Shown in pieces: positions 44,859 to 56,095 of a stretch of 64,000 bases of DNA (the first letter of the stretch is position 1; each line of letters begins with the position of its first letter). The translations under genes were made by a program, and so were the position numbers. The notes under the pieces are model-generated. The model worked only from the letters and a program-made list of their open reading frames with translations. It had not been told where the DNA came from and did no database searches. This stretch comes from Vicinamibacterales bacterium. GTDB lineage: Bacteria > Acidobacteriota > Vicinamibacteria > Vicinamibacterales > UBA2999. Location of the stretch: assembly GCA_041659285.1 (NCBI GenBank), contig JBAZYO010000001.1:496001-560000 (forward strand), given 5' to 3'.

Positions 44859-46676
44859 ATGACGCAGATGACGCAGACTCTTGCGCTCAGACGCACGACG
44901 ATGGCGGTTGTCATGGCGCTCGTGGTGTCGGCGTCCGCGTTCGCGCAGACGGCGCGCGAGCGCTTCGAGTCCGCGTCGGAGCGCGACGAGAAGGTGCGCG
45001 TCCTCCTGACCAACAACGCCGAGGCCGCGCCGGCCGATGGTGTGATGGCGCAGGCCGGCAAGGTGATCGCCTCGTTCGAGGCCCTGGTGCGCCGCTTCCC
45101 CACCAGCGGCTACGCCGACAACGCGCTGTGGCAGGCGGCGAGCCTGGCCGACGCGGCCTACCAGAAGTTCAATCGCCCCGAGGACCGGGACCGCGCGGCG
45201 CGCCTGTACCGCTGGCTGGTGCAGGAATATCCGACGAGCTCGCTGGTCAGGCGGGCGAATCAGCAGCTCGCGGCGTTGACAAAGCCGGGGATGCTCGCCA
45301 CGCCTCAGCCGGCCGCCTCGGCATCGGTGGCACTCGTTGCTCCCGCTGCGCCTGTTGCAGTTGCCGCACCCGCGACCGCCGCCACCTTGATCGGCATCCA
45401 GCGCACGGTGCTGCCTGACACGGTGCGGGTCACGCTCGAACTCGACCGCGAAGTGACGTATCGCGAGGAACGCATCGCCGGACCGGCGCGTCTCTTCTTC
45501 GACCTCAAGGGCGTGCAGCTGACGCCGGCCCTGACGGACAAGGTGCTGAACTACCCGGGCGACATCGTGAGCAAGATTCGCGTCGGCCGCCATCCCGACA
45601 GCACTGTTCGCGTCGTACTGGACCTGGAACAGGTGTCGCGCTACAGCGTGTTCACCCTCTACAGCCCGTTCCGGCTGGTGATCGACGCGGAACGTTCGGT
45701 GCCGCGCACGGTCAAGAGCCCCGGCGTGGTCGCGCCAGACACGGTGGTGTCCGAACTGCCGCTCGCCGCCGCGCCCTCGCCGACCGAGATCAGCCGGCCC
45801 ACGCCGGCGCCGCCGGCCGTTGCCGCGCCGGCTCTCGCACCGCGGACAACCACGGTCGCGGCGGCTCCCGCACCGGCGACGCCGCTCGCTTCCCCTCTCA
45901 TGCCGGCCCCGGCACCGCCGTCGTCGCCCGCGGCCAACGGCGCGGGCGGCTTCTCGATGGCCCGCCAACTCGGCCTCGGGGTGTCCCGCATCGTGATCGA
46001 TCCCGGCCACGGTGGCCACGACCCCGGCGTGCTGGGCAAGGGCATGAACGAGGCCACGCTCGTCCTCGACGTCGCGCTGCGGCTCGAAAAACTGCTCGCC
46101 AAGGAACCGGGTCTGGAAGTCGTGTTGACGCGGCGCACCGACGTCTACATTCCCCTCGAGGAACGCACGGAACTGGCGAACCGGCAGAGCGCCGACATGT
46201 TCCTGTCGATCCACGCCAACGCCAGCCGCAACCTCGCCGCCAAGGGCATCGAGACGTTCTTCCTCAGCTTCGCCTCGTCTCCCGAAGCGGAAGCCGTGGC
46301 CGCCCGCGAGAACTCGGCGTCGGCGCGGGAGATGCACCAGTTGCCGGACATCATCAAGGCCATCGCGCTCAACAACAAGCTGGACGAATCACGCGACCTC
46401 GCCAACATGGTGCAAGAGTCGCTGATCACCGGGTTGCGGAAATCCAACAAGGAAGTGCGGAGCCGGGGTGTGAAGAAGGCGCCGTTCGTGGTGCTCATCG
46501 GCGCGGCGATGCCGAGCGTGCTGGCCGAGATCTCGTTCGTCAGCAACAAGCAGGAGCTGTCGCTCCTCAAGACCGCGGCTTACAAGCAGAAGATTGCGGA
46601 ATCGCTGTTCAACGCGGTGATGCGCTATCGGCGGTCGCTCAAGACGCAGACGACCATGGCCGCGCAGGAGCGCTAG
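44859..46676 (+). CDS. N-acetylmuramoyl-L-alanine amidase (AmiC type, AMIN + Amidase_3)
   Basis: A 605-residue exported enzyme that removes stem peptides from peptidoglycan, typically at cell separation. The signal peptide is about residues 8-30 (ASAFAQ cut). A tetratricopeptide-like helical stretch follows (PTSGYADNALWQAASLADAAYQKF), then an AMIN domain (about 160-260; PDTVRVTLELDREVTYRE, GPARLFFDLKGVQL), a Pro/Ala-rich linker and the catalytic domain with IVIDPGHGGHDPG (His), the Glu in GMNEATLVLDVA, SIHANAS (His) and a final Glu in LAEISFVSN. ATGACGCAG is repeated twice at the start; ATG 44859 with GGGGG 5 bases upstream is chosen, 44868 is possible. Confidence 0.93.
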   Translation: MTQMTQTLALRRTTMAVVMALVVSASAFAQTARERFESASERDEKVRVLLTNNAEAAPADGVMAQAGKVIASFEALVRRFPTSGYADNALWQAASLADAAYQKFNRPEDRDRAARLYRWLVQEYPTSSLVRRANQQLAALTKPGMLATPQPAASASVALVAPAAPVAVAAPATAATLIGIQRTVLPDTVRVTLELDREVTYREERIAGPARLFFDLKGVQLTPALTDKVLNYPGDIVSKIRVGRHPDSTVRVVLDLEQVSRYSVFTLYSPFRLVIDAERSVPRTVKSPGVVAPDTVVSELPLAAAPSPTEISRPTPAPPAVAAPALAPRTTTVAAAPAPATPLASPLMPAPAPPSSPAANGAGGFSMARQLGLGVSRIVIDPGHGGHDPGVLGKGMNEATLVLDVALRLEKLLAKEPGLEVVLTRRTDVYIPLEERTELANRQSADMFLSIHANASRNLAAKGIETFFLSFASSPEAEAVAARENSASAREMHQLPDIIKAIALNNKLDESRDLANMVQESLITGLRKSNKEVRSRGVKKAPFVVLIGAAMPSVLAEISFVSNKQELSLLKTAAYKQKIAESLFNAVMRYRRSLKTQTTMAAQER

Positions 46677-46909
46677 ACGCGGAACAGGTTGTGCTGGTTG
46701 CCGCGCGCCTCGATGATGGTGATGGCGCGGCGTGAGCGGTACCAGATATAGAGCGCCCCCGCCAGCAGGCCGGCCACGACGGCCGCCACCATGATCACGC
46801 CGGTAAGGCCGAAGGCCGCCACCGCCACGTCGACCATGCCCAGCTCTTTCGCCGGCTGGTCGGTGACAATCTGGACGATCGTCGGGGTGATGGCCTGGGG
46901 ATCCTGCAC
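46673..46909 (-). CDS. Small single-pass membrane protein, function unknown
   Basis: A 78-residue protein with one strong membrane helix (about residues 31-55, GLTGVIMVAAVVAGLLAGALYIWY) followed by a basic cytoplasmic tail (RSRRAITIIEARGNQHNLFRV). No motif is recognisable. It is 9 bases downstream of the leucyl aminopeptidase gene on the same strand and overlaps the convergent amidase gene by 4 bases. Confidence 0.7.
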   Translation of the reverse strand: MQDPQAITPTIVQIVTDQPAKELGMVDVAVAAFGLTGVIMVAAVVAGLLAGALYIWYRSRRAITIIEARGNQHNLFRV

Positions 46910-46918
46910 GGATCGATT

Positions 46919-48421
46919 CTATTTCGGAAGGCCGCCTCTCGCGACGTCGATCAGCGTGCGGATCATGGCCCCGGTCGCGCCCTTGGGCTGCCACGGCTTG
47001 CTTTCCTCCGCCAAGGCAGTGCCGGCAATGTCCAGGTGGGCCCAGGGCCCGTCGCCGGCAAATTCCTTGAGAAACATCGCCGCGGTGATCGAGCCCGCGG
47101 GCCGTCCGGGGCTGTTGATCATGTCCGCAATCTCGCTCTTCAGCTGCTCGCGGTACTCGTCGAAGAGCGGCAACGGCCAGACCTTCTCGCCCGCGCTGGC
47201 CGCCGCGGCACGAATGTGGTCAACCCACGGCTGCGGCGTGCCGAACAGGCCCGTGGTGGTTTTGCCGAGCGCCACGACGACGGCGCCGGTCAGCGTGGCG
47301 ACGTCGATCAGGTGCGTGGCGCCCAGCTGCCGCGCGTACCAGAGCGCGTCACCGAGGACCAACCGCCCTTCCGCGTCGGTGTTGTTGACCTCCACGGTCA
47401 GGCCCGAGGCGCCGCGCAGGATGTCGCCCGGCTTGGTCGCCTTGCCGCCCGGCATGTTCTCGGTCATCGGCACGATGGCCATGACGCGAATGGGCAGCTT
47501 CTGCAGCGCAATGGACCGCAGGGCGGCGACCACGGTCGCGCCACCGGCCATGTCGTCCTTCATCCGCTCCATGCCGTCGGCGGGCTTCAGCGAGAGGCCG
47601 CCGGTGTCGAACGTGATGCCCTTGCCGACCAGGCCCAGGGTCTGGCCGTCCGGCGCGCCGGCGGGTTCGTAGCGCAGCACGAGCAACCGCGGCGGCTCCA
47701 CGCTGCCGCGGGCCACGCCCAACAGCAGGCCCATGCCGAGGGCTTCGATCTGCCGCTCGTCCAGCACTTCCGCCTTGATGCCCGGGACCGCCGCCAGGTC
47801 GCCCGCCTTTTCGGCGAGGATGCGCGGCGTGAGGAAATTGCCCGGTTCGTTGACCAGGACCCGCGCGGCGTTGATCGACTCGCCCGTGCCGCGCCCGGTG
47901 GCCGCGGCCGTGGCGGCGTCTGGCCCGGTGAGAATCACGGCGTCGGTGATGAAGAACGGGTGATCGTTGCGGCTCTTGTGGACGCCGTTGTCGAAGTTGG
48001 CGACGGTCAGGCCCTCGGCCACCAGCTCCACGCGCGCGGCGGTCGTCAGCGTGCCGGGCTCCACGTCGGCCCAGGCGATGCGGCCGTGACGCTGGGTCCG
48101 GGCGGCCTGCGCCGCCGTGACCGCCATGCGCCGGACGCGCTCGGCGTCGATTTCGGCCCGCGGCCCGCCACCAACGAACACGACCCGCGACGCACGCCAG
48201 CCCTTGCCCGGGGTGCGTGGCACGTAGATCTCGCAGGCCTTCGCGTGGAACTCGCCGCGCTCCAACGCCGAGCCCAGATCGCCGCCAAACACGGCGTCGT
48301 AGGCACCAATGGCCGACGCGGTGTGGTCCTGGGCGATGGGGATGATGACGAGGTCAACGTCGGCCGCGCCGGGGGTGGCGCTGCCCACGGATACACGAGG
48401 CACTTCGTAAGGAACGTGCAT
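46919..48421 (-). CDS. Leucyl aminopeptidase (M17 family)
   Basis: A 500-residue cytosolic aminopeptidase, a hexamer with two metal ions per site. The N-terminal macro-like domain covers about 1-165. The catalytic domain has VGKGITFDTGGLSLKPADGMERMKDDMAGGA (Lys, Asp ligands; cited as two adjoining blocks), VMAIVPMTENMPGGKATKPGDIL, and the signature NTDAEGRLVLGDAL near residue 342. GAVVVALGKTTTGLF follows. It cleaves N-terminal residues in protein turnover; some members also act as regulators. Divergent from a secreted protein gene at 48466. Confidence 0.93.
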   Translation of the reverse strand: MHVPYEVPRVSVGSATPGAADVDLVIIPIAQDHTASAIGAYDAVFGGDLGSALERGEFHAKACEIYVPRTPGKGWRASRVVFVGGGPRAEIDAERVRRMAVTAAQAARTQRHGRIAWADVEPGTLTTAARVELVAEGLTVANFDNGVHKSRNDHPFFITDAVILTGPDAATAAATGRGTGESINAARVLVNEPGNFLTPRILAEKAGDLAAVPGIKAEVLDERQIEALGMGLLLGVARGSVEPPRLLVLRYEPAGAPDGQTLGLVGKGITFDTGGLSLKPADGMERMKDDMAGGATVVAALRSIALQKLPIRVMAIVPMTENMPGGKATKPGDILRGASGLTVEVNNTDAEGRLVLGDALWYARQLGATHLIDVATLTGAVVVALGKTTTGLFGTPQPWVDHIRAAAASAGEKVWPLPLFDEYREQLKSEIADMINSPGRPAGSITAAMFLKEFAGDGPWAHLDIAGTALAEESKPWQPKGATGAMIRTLIDVARGGLPK

Positions 48422-48465
48422 GTTGGGTTAGAATTCCTTTGCGCCCCGCCTGCGGGGACCTTGCC

Positions 48466-48918
48466 ATGCAATTACAAACAGGCGTCGCTCAGGCAGCAAT
48501 CCTGGCGTTCAGCGCGCTACTCATCATCCCGTCAAATGCCCTGCAGGCCCGCGCGCAGGGCGGTAACAAAAAACCTAGCTTATCACTCAAGGCAACGCCG
48601 GCCGTGTCGTTCGCGCCGGCGCGGATTGTGGTGGTGGCCGAGGTGAAGGGCGGGGCCGAAGACAACGAGGAGTTCTACTGCCCCACCGTGGAATGGGAGT
48701 GGGGCGATCTCACGACGTCAACCGCTGAAGCCGACTGCGAACCGTACGTGGCCGGGAAGAGCCAGATCAAGCGGCGCTACACCGTCGAGCACCAATACCA
48801 GAACGCCGGCGGCTTCCGCATTCGCCTGCTGCTGAAGAAGGGCACCAAGGTGGTGGCGTCGGCCAACACGTTAGTGCAGGTCCGCCCCGGTCTCGGCAAT
48901 CCCGGCGGCGATCAGTAA
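48466..48918 (+). CDS. Secreted PKD-like protein, function unknown
   Basis: A 150-residue exported protein (signal peptide about 1-31, cut near RAQG). The mature part looks like a single PKD/Ig-type beta-sandwich: SLSLKATPAVSFAPARIVVVAEVKGG, EFYCPTVEWEWGD, with a Cys pair (YCP and DCEP) that could form a disulfide, and YTVEHQYQNAGGFRIRLLLKKG. ATG 48466 follows a CCCCGCC/GGGG hairpin. A TAGAAT (48429-48434) is a possible -10. The 3' end overlaps the convergent gene by 7 bases. No enzymatic motif. Confidence 0.75.
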   Translation: MQLQTGVAQAAILAFSALLIIPSNALQARAQGGNKKPSLSLKATPAVSFAPARIVVVAEVKGGAEDNEEFYCPTVEWEWGDLTTSTAEADCEPYVAGKSQIKRRYTVEHQYQNAGGFRIRLLLKKGTKVVASANTLVQVRPGLGNPGGDQ

Positions 48919-49913
48919 GCGACGCTCGGCGCCTGCGGAGCGGTTCCAGTCGTAATGGGGGGCGGCACCGTGTGCCACCGCCCGAGCCCGGTCAGAATCG
49001 CCGCGCCCAGCCCAATCGTCCACGCCAGGAACTCAATCGCGAGGCCGACCATCAGCAGGGCGAATGCTCCAGGGCGAAGCGCGTCGGGGCCCACGCCAAT
49101 CAGCCGCGCCGCCAGCGTCGGGCCGATGATCAGGAAGAACCCGATCGCCGTGGCCAGGAACGCATTTCCCGGCTGCCAGCCGAGGCGATCCTCAAGCCAT
49201 TCGCCGAGCCGGCACGCCAGCGAAGTGAAACCCAGCACCAGTGCGAACACGGCAATCACCAGCGCGATCGGCACCAGCAGCGCCACGAACGGGATGCCGA
49301 CGATGGTGATCGCGAGGCCGATGGACGCGGCAATCAGGAACGGCACGAAGAAGATCTCCGCGGCCAACCCGATCAGCGCGGCGCGGACCGGTTCGGCGGC
49401 GGCGGTCCGCCCGGTGCGCGCCACCGGCGCGCGGGCGACGATCAGCAGGAAGGCCATCAGCACCGCCAGCAGCGAGAGGCGCGCAAAGGTGCCGGCCAGG
49501 CTCAGCCAGCGGCCGAAGTCGCCGAACTCGAAGGTCGGGAGCCAGCCGAAGGTGCGCCGCGACCACTCGCCAAACGAAATGTAGTTGATGCTGCCGGTGT
49601 GGCGGGCGCCCTCGTCACGAAGCAGTTGGCCGCCTACCAGCACGATGTCGCCGCGCACGTCGGCGGTGGCGGTGAGCCGCAGATCACCGCCGACGACGAC
49701 GATGCCGTCGCGGACGCGGCCGTCAACGGTGAGGGAGCCGCCCACCACCACGGCGGCGTCGGTCACCTCTTCGTTGCGCTCGATGTGGACGTCCTGCCCG
49801 ATGGCAATGCGCGTCCCGGTCAGCCGGTAGGTGGTCACGTCCGTGACCTGCGCGGCCGCGGCGTTCTGAGACACGAAACCGGCCAGGACGAACGTCAGCA
49901 GCGCGTAACGCAT
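48912..49913 (-). CDS. Polytopic membrane protein with an N-terminal polymer-forming (bactofilin-like) repeat domain
   Basis: A 333-residue protein. A signal peptide (1-22) leads into a short beta-helix-like region of about 80 residues with repeated GG-D/S-L-x-V and VVVGG steps (AAVVVGGSLTVDGRVRDGIVVVGGD, and DIVLVGGQLL), as in bactofilin-like or DUF8173-type proteins. Then come about six membrane helices (150-320). The function is unknown; such proteins may scaffold at the outer face of the membrane. ATG 49913 is chosen: codons upstream derive from a hairpin repeat. Confidence 0.75.
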   Translation of the reverse strand: MRYALLTFVLAGFVSQNAAAAQVTDVTTYRLTGTRIAIGQDVHIERNEEVTDAAVVVGGSLTVDGRVRDGIVVVGGDLRLTATADVRGDIVLVGGQLLRDEGARHTGSINYISFGEWSRRTFGWLPTFEFGDFGRWLSLAGTFARLSLLAVLMAFLLIVARAPVARTGRTAAAEPVRAALIGLAAEIFFVPFLIAASIGLAITIVGIPFVALLVPIALVIAVFALVLGFTSLACRLGEWLEDRLGWQPGNAFLATAIGFFLIIGPTLAARLIGVGPDALRPGAFALLMVGLAIEFLAWTIGLGAAILTGLGRWHTVPPPITTGTAPQAPSVAY

Positions 49914-49931
49914 CGGCACCTCAGATGTGGA

Positions 49932-49949
49932 ATCCGGCTTCAGCCGGAT
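49932..49949. repeat. Hairpin repeat without GTAG foot
   Basis: ATCCGGC TTCA GCCGGAT. Same loop and core as the REP-like unit at 26815 but lacking the GTAG foot. It lies in the gap between the CoA-transferase and the membrane protein genes. Confidence 0.5.
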
Positions 49950-49998
49950 GTGACCCACTCGTACGGACGAGGGTTGCCGGCGGTAAGTTCCCGTGCGC

Positions 49999-50638
<640 letters not shown>

Positions 50639-50646
<8 letters not shown>

Positions 50647-51334
50647 TGGTGACGGTCCGTTTCTCGATGCGCTTGACGTACGCCGGCCCCTGCAGCAGGC
50701 GCTTGACGTAGATGCCGGGGGTATGGATGCCGTCCGGATCCAGCGCACCGGCCTCGACCAACTCCTCGACTTCGGCGATGGTGTGGCGCGCCGCCGTCGC
50801 CATCACCGGATTGAAGTTGCGCGCGGTCTTCCGGTAGACCAGGTTGCCGGCGCGGTCGCCCCGCCACGCCTTGACGAACGCGAAATCGGCGCGCAGTGGT
50901 GCCTCGAGGATGTAGGTGCGCCCGTCGATGACGCGGCTTTCCTTGCCTTCGGCGATCAGGGTACCGGCCCCGGTGGGGGTGAAGAATCCGCCGATGCCGG
51001 CGCCGGCCGCGCGCATCCGCTCGGAGAAGGTTCCCTGCGGCACCAGCTCCACCTCGATCTCCTTCTGGAGGAACTGCCGCTCGAATTCCTTGTTCTCGCC
51101 GACGTAGGTCGAGATCATCTTGCGGACCTGCCGCGACTTCAGCAGCGGCCCGACGCCATAGTCGTCCACGCCGGCGTTGTTGCTGACGATGGTGAGGTTT
51201 TTCGTGCCGCGGCGCAGGAGCGCGGCGATCAGGTGTTCGGGAATGCCGCAGAGCCCGAAGCCGCCCATCATGATGCTGGCGCCGTCGGGGATCGCGGCGA
51301 CCGCTTCGTCGGCGGTGGCCAAGACCTTGTTCAT
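50639..51334 (-). CDS. 3-oxoacid CoA-transferase subunit A
   Basis: A 231-residue alpha subunit of a family I CoA-transferase: MNKVLATADEAVAAIPDGASIMMGGFGLCGIPEHLI, the conserved GGFGLCGIP loop, VSNNAGVDDYGVGPLL, GGFFTPTGAGT, and LRADFAFVKAWRGDRAGNLVY. ATG 51334 is chosen because TATAAT lies 7 bases upstream and longer frames run into tyrA. It is 8 bases after tyrA on the same strand, but it probably has its own leaderless promoter, so its link to the aromatic operon may be positional only. Confidence 0.93.
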
Positions 51335-51341
51335 GGCCTCG

Positions 51342-51347
51342 ATTATA
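51342..51347 (-). promoter_or_regulatory. -10 box (TATAAT) for the CoA-transferase genes
   Basis: On the minus strand a perfect TATAAT spans the tyrA stop codon and ends 7 bases before ATG 51334, the same geometry as nfeD. Confidence 0.5.
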
Positions 51348-52134
51348 GGCAGGAAGCCTTGGCCCGTGCCGCTTCGTCGAACAGCGCCCGGACCGCATCG
51401 CGGTCGTCCAGTCGATCGGACAGCGTGACCAGTTCGGCGGCGAGGACGCGAAGCAGCGGCTTCAGCTCCTGGCTGTTGGAGGCCAGCACGCTTTCCCACA
51501 TGGCGGCGTGGCTCTGCGCCAGCCGCGTCGTGTCCCGCAGCCCCTGCCCCGCCCACTGCAGGTTATCGGGGCCGACCGCGCGCGCCACCGTCGCCATCAG
51601 CGCGCTGGCGACGATTTGCGGCAGGTGGCTGATGGCCGCCATCAGCCGGTCGTGCTCTTCGCCCCGGTCCGACAGCACGACGGGCTGCGCGCCCAGCGCT
51701 TCCACGAACTTGACCGCGCGCCGGACGGCAGCCGGTGCATCCGGGTTGGCCAGGAACCACGGGCGGCCGTCGAACAGGTCGGCCCGCGCCTCGGACGGCC
51801 CGGGCGTGGTACCGCCGGCCATCGGATGACCACCGACGAACTGCGGCAACGGCGCCGCGGCCGCCGCGGCCATCACCGCGCGCTTGGTGCTGCCGGTATC
51901 GAGGACCAGCGCCTGGGGATGGATGATCGCCCCGAGCCGCGGGAGGGTCTGGATGATCGCGTCCACCGGCATCGCCAGCACCACGACCAGCGAGTCGCCG
52001 ATCGCGTCGAGCGGCTCGCCCCGATCGACGGTGCGGACCTCGAGGCCCGGCCAGCGCCGCGCCGCGGCCAGGGCCACCGAGGTGCCGATCAGCCCCGGCC
52101 CGACGATGGCGAGCCGCGGCTGCGTTTCAGGCAC
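51343..52134 (-). CDS. tyrA: Prephenate dehydrogenase
   Basis: A 263-residue NAD(P)-dependent enzyme that converts prephenate to 4-hydroxyphenylpyruvate (or arogenate to tyrosine). The Rossmann fold begins RLAIVGPGLIGTSVALAAARR; FVGGHPMAGGTTPGP holds the catalytic His and substrate loop; AAISHLPQIVASALM carries a second conserved His. There is no ACT or chorismate mutase domain. It is the last gene of the aromatic operon, touching the DAHP synthase gene with no spacer. No prephenate dehydratase (Phe branch) is present here. Confidence 0.93.
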   Translation of the reverse strand: MPETQPRLAIVGPGLIGTSVALAAARRWPGLEVRTVDRGEPLDAIGDSLVVVLAMPVDAIIQTLPRLGAIIHPQALVLDTGSTKRAVMAAAAAAPLPQFVGGHPMAGGTTPGPSEARADLFDGRPWFLANPDAPAAVRRAVKFVEALGAQPVVLSDRGEEHDRLMAAISHLPQIVASALMATVARAVGPDNLQWAGQGLRDTTRLAQSHAAMWESVLASNSQELKPLLRVLAAELVTLSDRLDDRDAVRALFDEAARAKASCL

Positions 52135-53181
52135 TCAGCGGGCCCAGCCCCTGCGGGCGACCGGTTCGAGGCAGATGCTGCGGCCGATCGCCGGCGCGAT
52201 GATCCGCAGTTCCGCCATCAGCCGATCGAACTGCGCCGGGAACATCGACTGGGCGCCGTCGCTGAGCGCGTGGTCGGGGTCGTTGTGCACTTCGATGATC
52301 AGGCCGTCGGCGCCAGCGGCCACCGCGGCGCGCGCCATCGGCGCCACCTTGTCGCGGCGGCCCATGCCGTGGCTCGGGTCGACGAAGATCGGCAGGTGCG
52401 ACAGTTCCTTGATGATCGGGATGGCCGAGAGGTCGAGCGTGTTGCGCGTGAACGTCTCGAAGGTGCGGATGCCACGCTCGCACAGGATGACGTCGGTGTT
52501 GCCGCCGGCCAGGATGTATTCCGCCGACAGCAGCCACTCTTCCATGGTCGCGGCGATGCCGCGCTTGAGCAGGATGGGCTTGCGCGTGCGCCCCAGCTCG
52601 CGGAGCAGCGTGAAGTTCTGCATGTTGCGCGCGCCGACCTGGTAGATGTCGGCGTACTTGCCAATCACCTCGATCTGGTTGGCGTCCATCACTTCGGTCA
52701 CCAGCTTCAGGTCGTGCGCGTTGGCACCGGAGCGGAGCAGTTGCAGGCCGGCCTCCCCCATCCCCTGGAAGCTGTAGGGGGATGAGCGCGGCTTGAAGGC
52801 GCCGCCGCGGAGGATCTTGGCGCCGGCGCGCTTGACCGCCGCCGCGGTGGCGTGGACCTGCGCCTCGCTTTCCGCGGAGCACGGTCCCGCGATCACGATC
52901 ACCTCGTCGCCGCCGATGCGGACGTCGCCGATGGTGATGATGGTGTCTTCGGGCTTGAAGGTCCGGCTCGCCAGCTTGTAGGGCTGGGTGATGCGCAGCA
53001 CCTCGTGCACGCCGGCCATCAGCTCGATCAGCCGTGGGTCCACCTTACCGCCGCCGACCACGCCGAGCACGATGCGCGCGGCGCCGGTCGAGCGGTGGAC
53101 GTCCATGCCCATTTCGACGAGGCTGGCGATCACCGCTTCGACTTCGGTGTCACTCGCCCGCTCTTTCATTACGACAACCAT
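52135..53181 (-). CDS. aroF: 3-deoxy-7-phosphoheptulonate synthase (DAHP synthase, type I beta)
   Basis: A 348-residue enzyme that condenses PEP and erythrose 4-phosphate, the entry to the shikimate pathway. An N-terminal ferredoxin-like regulatory domain (residues 1-70, MVVVMKERASDTEVEAVIASL) precedes the barrel with VIAGPCSAESE, LRGGAFKPRSSPYSFQG, LKRGIAATMEEWL and VDPSHGMGRRD. In this class the N-terminal domain confers feedback by Tyr or Phe. Placing it near the end of a trp operon, after chorismate mutase, lets pathway entry rise with the demand for Trp and Tyr. Confidence 0.95.
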   Translation of the reverse strand: MVVVMKERASDTEVEAVIASLVEMGMDVHRSTGAARIVLGVVGGGKVDPRLIELMAGVHEVLRITQPYKLASRTFKPEDTIITIGDVRIGGDEVIVIAGPCSAESEAQVHATAAAVKRAGAKILRGGAFKPRSSPYSFQGMGEAGLQLLRSGANAHDLKLVTEVMDANQIEVIGKYADIYQVGARNMQNFTLLRELGRTRKPILLKRGIAATMEEWLLSAEYILAGGNTDVILCERGIRTFETFTRNTLDLSAIPIIKELSHLPIFVDPSHGMGRRDKVAPMARAAVAAGADGLIIEVHNDPDHALSDGAQSMFPAQFDRLMAELRIIAPAIGRSICLEPVARRGWAR

Positions 53182-53183
53182 GA

Positions 53184-53501
53184 TTAGTCCTTTACCTTCT
53201 TCTCGCGCGCATCACGCTCGGCTTCCAGGCGCTGAATGCGCCGGGCCTCGTCCATGATGCGTTCGTACAACCGCGCCACCGCGTCGCCGTCGAGCGGCCC
53301 CCCGAGTGTCTCGTTCACCTGCCGCACGTGCGCAATCACGGCGGCTTCGCGCGACGGTTCGTAGATCGGCCGGCCGAGCTCGTGCTTCAAGCGGCCAATC
53401 GAATACGCGCACCGCGCGCGGCTATCGAGAAGGCGGACGATCACCTCGTCGATCTTGTCGATCTCGTCGCGCAACGCGTCGAGGTTCAATTCCGCAGCCA
53501 T
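53184..53501 (-). CDS. Chorismate mutase (AroQ type)
   Basis: A 105-residue all-helical mutase that turns chorismate into prephenate, the branch to Tyr and Phe. LDALRDEIDKIDEVIVRLLDSRARCAYSIGRLKHE (two adjoining helices) holds the catalytic Arg and Lys; IYEPSREAAVI and VARLYERIMDEAR follow. ATG 53501 overlaps trpA by 16 bases. In many bacteria this domain is fused to DAHP synthase; here the two are separate but adjacent (2 bases) and may form a complex. Confidence 0.93.
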   Translation of the reverse strand: MAAELNLDALRDEIDKIDEVIVRLLDSRARCAYSIGRLKHELGRPIYEPSREAAVIAHVRQVNETLGGPLDGDAVARLYERIMDEARRIQRLEAERDAREKKVKD

Positions 53502-54257
53502 CGCACGTACCGTTCCACCTCGTCCAGCAGGCCGGGGGCCTGTCCGTGCTCGGCAATCACTTTCACCAACGCGCTCCCGACCACCGCGGCATCGGCCCAC
53601 TGGCCGACCGCCTTGATGTGCTCGGGCCGCGACAACCCGAATCCGAGCGCCAGCGGCAACGTCGTCTCCGCCTTCACGCGGGCGGCCAGGTCGCGCGCCG
53701 AATCGTCAATGGTGTCCCGCACGCCGGTCACGCCCAACCGCGAGATGCCGTAGAGGAACCCGCTGCCCAGTTCGGATGCCCGCCGAATCCGTTCGACCGT
53801 CGTCGTCGGGCTCAACAGGAAAATTGTATCAATCCCTGCCTCGGCGAATGCCGTCCGGAAGGCCTCGCCTTCCTCAGGGGGCATGTCCAGGGTCAGCACG
53901 CCATCCACCCCGGCCTTGCTGGCCTCCCGCACGAAGTTGTCCAAACCCATCCGGAGTATCGGATTGGCGTAGCTAAAGATGACGACCGGGGCCGAAATTT
54001 CCGGACGGATGGACGCCAGCATGCCCAGGACTTTGGGCAGCGTTGTTCCCGCGGCCAACGCCCGTTCCGTGGCCCGCTGGATGACCGGGCCGTCGGCCAG
54101 GGGGTCGGAGAACGGCACGCCCAGCTCGATGACGTCGGCGCCCGCCCGGTCGAGGCGCTTGATGATCTCGGCCGACCGCGCGAGATCCGGGTCGCCGGCG
54201 GTCACGTAGGTGACCAGGCCGGTCTGCTTGTTTGCGCGCAGCGTCTTGAACCGCTCG

Positions 54258-54271
<14 letters not shown>
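53486..54271 (-). CDS. trpA: Tryptophan synthase alpha subunit
   Basis: A 261-residue TIM barrel that cleaves indole-3-glycerol phosphate to indole and glyceraldehyde 3-phosphate. YVTAGDPDLA, the catalytic Glu and Asp in VIELGVPFSDPLADGPVIQ and VLTLDMPPEE, and the phosphate loop LGFGLSRPEH are present. Its start overlaps trpB by 14 bases, which suits the alpha-beta complex that channels indole. Confidence 0.95.
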
Positions 54272-55483
<1,212 letters not shown>

Positions 55484-55487
<4 letters not shown>

Positions 55488-56095
55488 ACCGTCTCCTTGG
55501 CGGTTTGGATGAACCGCCGTAACAGGTCATGGTTTTTCACGCCCGGCGCCGCTTCCACGCCGGAGGCCACGTCCACCGCGTACGGCCGGACCGTTTGAAT
55601 GGCCTCGCGCACGTTGGACGGCGTCAACCCTCCGGCCAGCACCACGCGGCGCCGGGCGGCCACGGCACGGGCCCGCGTCCAGTTCACCGTCTGTCCGGTG
55701 CCGCCGTGGCGAACCGGGTCGTTCGCGTCCAGCAGCACGGTGGTGTCATCGACCGCCGGCTCGATCGTCTCCGGTGCGCCGGCCCCCAGGTGCACTGCCC
55801 TCAGCACCGGGATGGGGCCACGGCCGCCCGCCCACGCCGGCACCTCGCCGTGGATCTGGGCAATGCGGAGGCCGGCGTCGGCCGCGCGCGCGACGTCATC
55901 CGCCGTGGGACTCACGAACACGCCGACCGGCGTCACAAAGGGCGGCAGGTTTCGAATGATTGCCCCGGCCGAGTTCACGTCCGTGTACCGCGGGCTCCCC
56001 GGCCACAGGACAAAGCCCAGGGCATCGGCACCGAACTCGACGGCCGCCTCCGCATCCTGACGCCGGGTAATCCCGCAGATCTTGATCGCCGTCAT
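55484..56095 (-). CDS. trpF: Phosphoribosylanthranilate isomerase
   Basis: A 203-residue TIM barrel for the Amadori step of Trp synthesis. IKICGITRRQDAEAAVEFGADALGFV includes the catalytic Cys; the catalytic Asp is in VLLDANDPVRHGGTGQTVNW; VLAGGLTPSNV and VDVASGVEAAPGVKN form the phosphate site. It overlaps trpC by 4 bases. The start ATG 56095 abuts a palindromic repeat inside the trpC end. Confidence 0.95.
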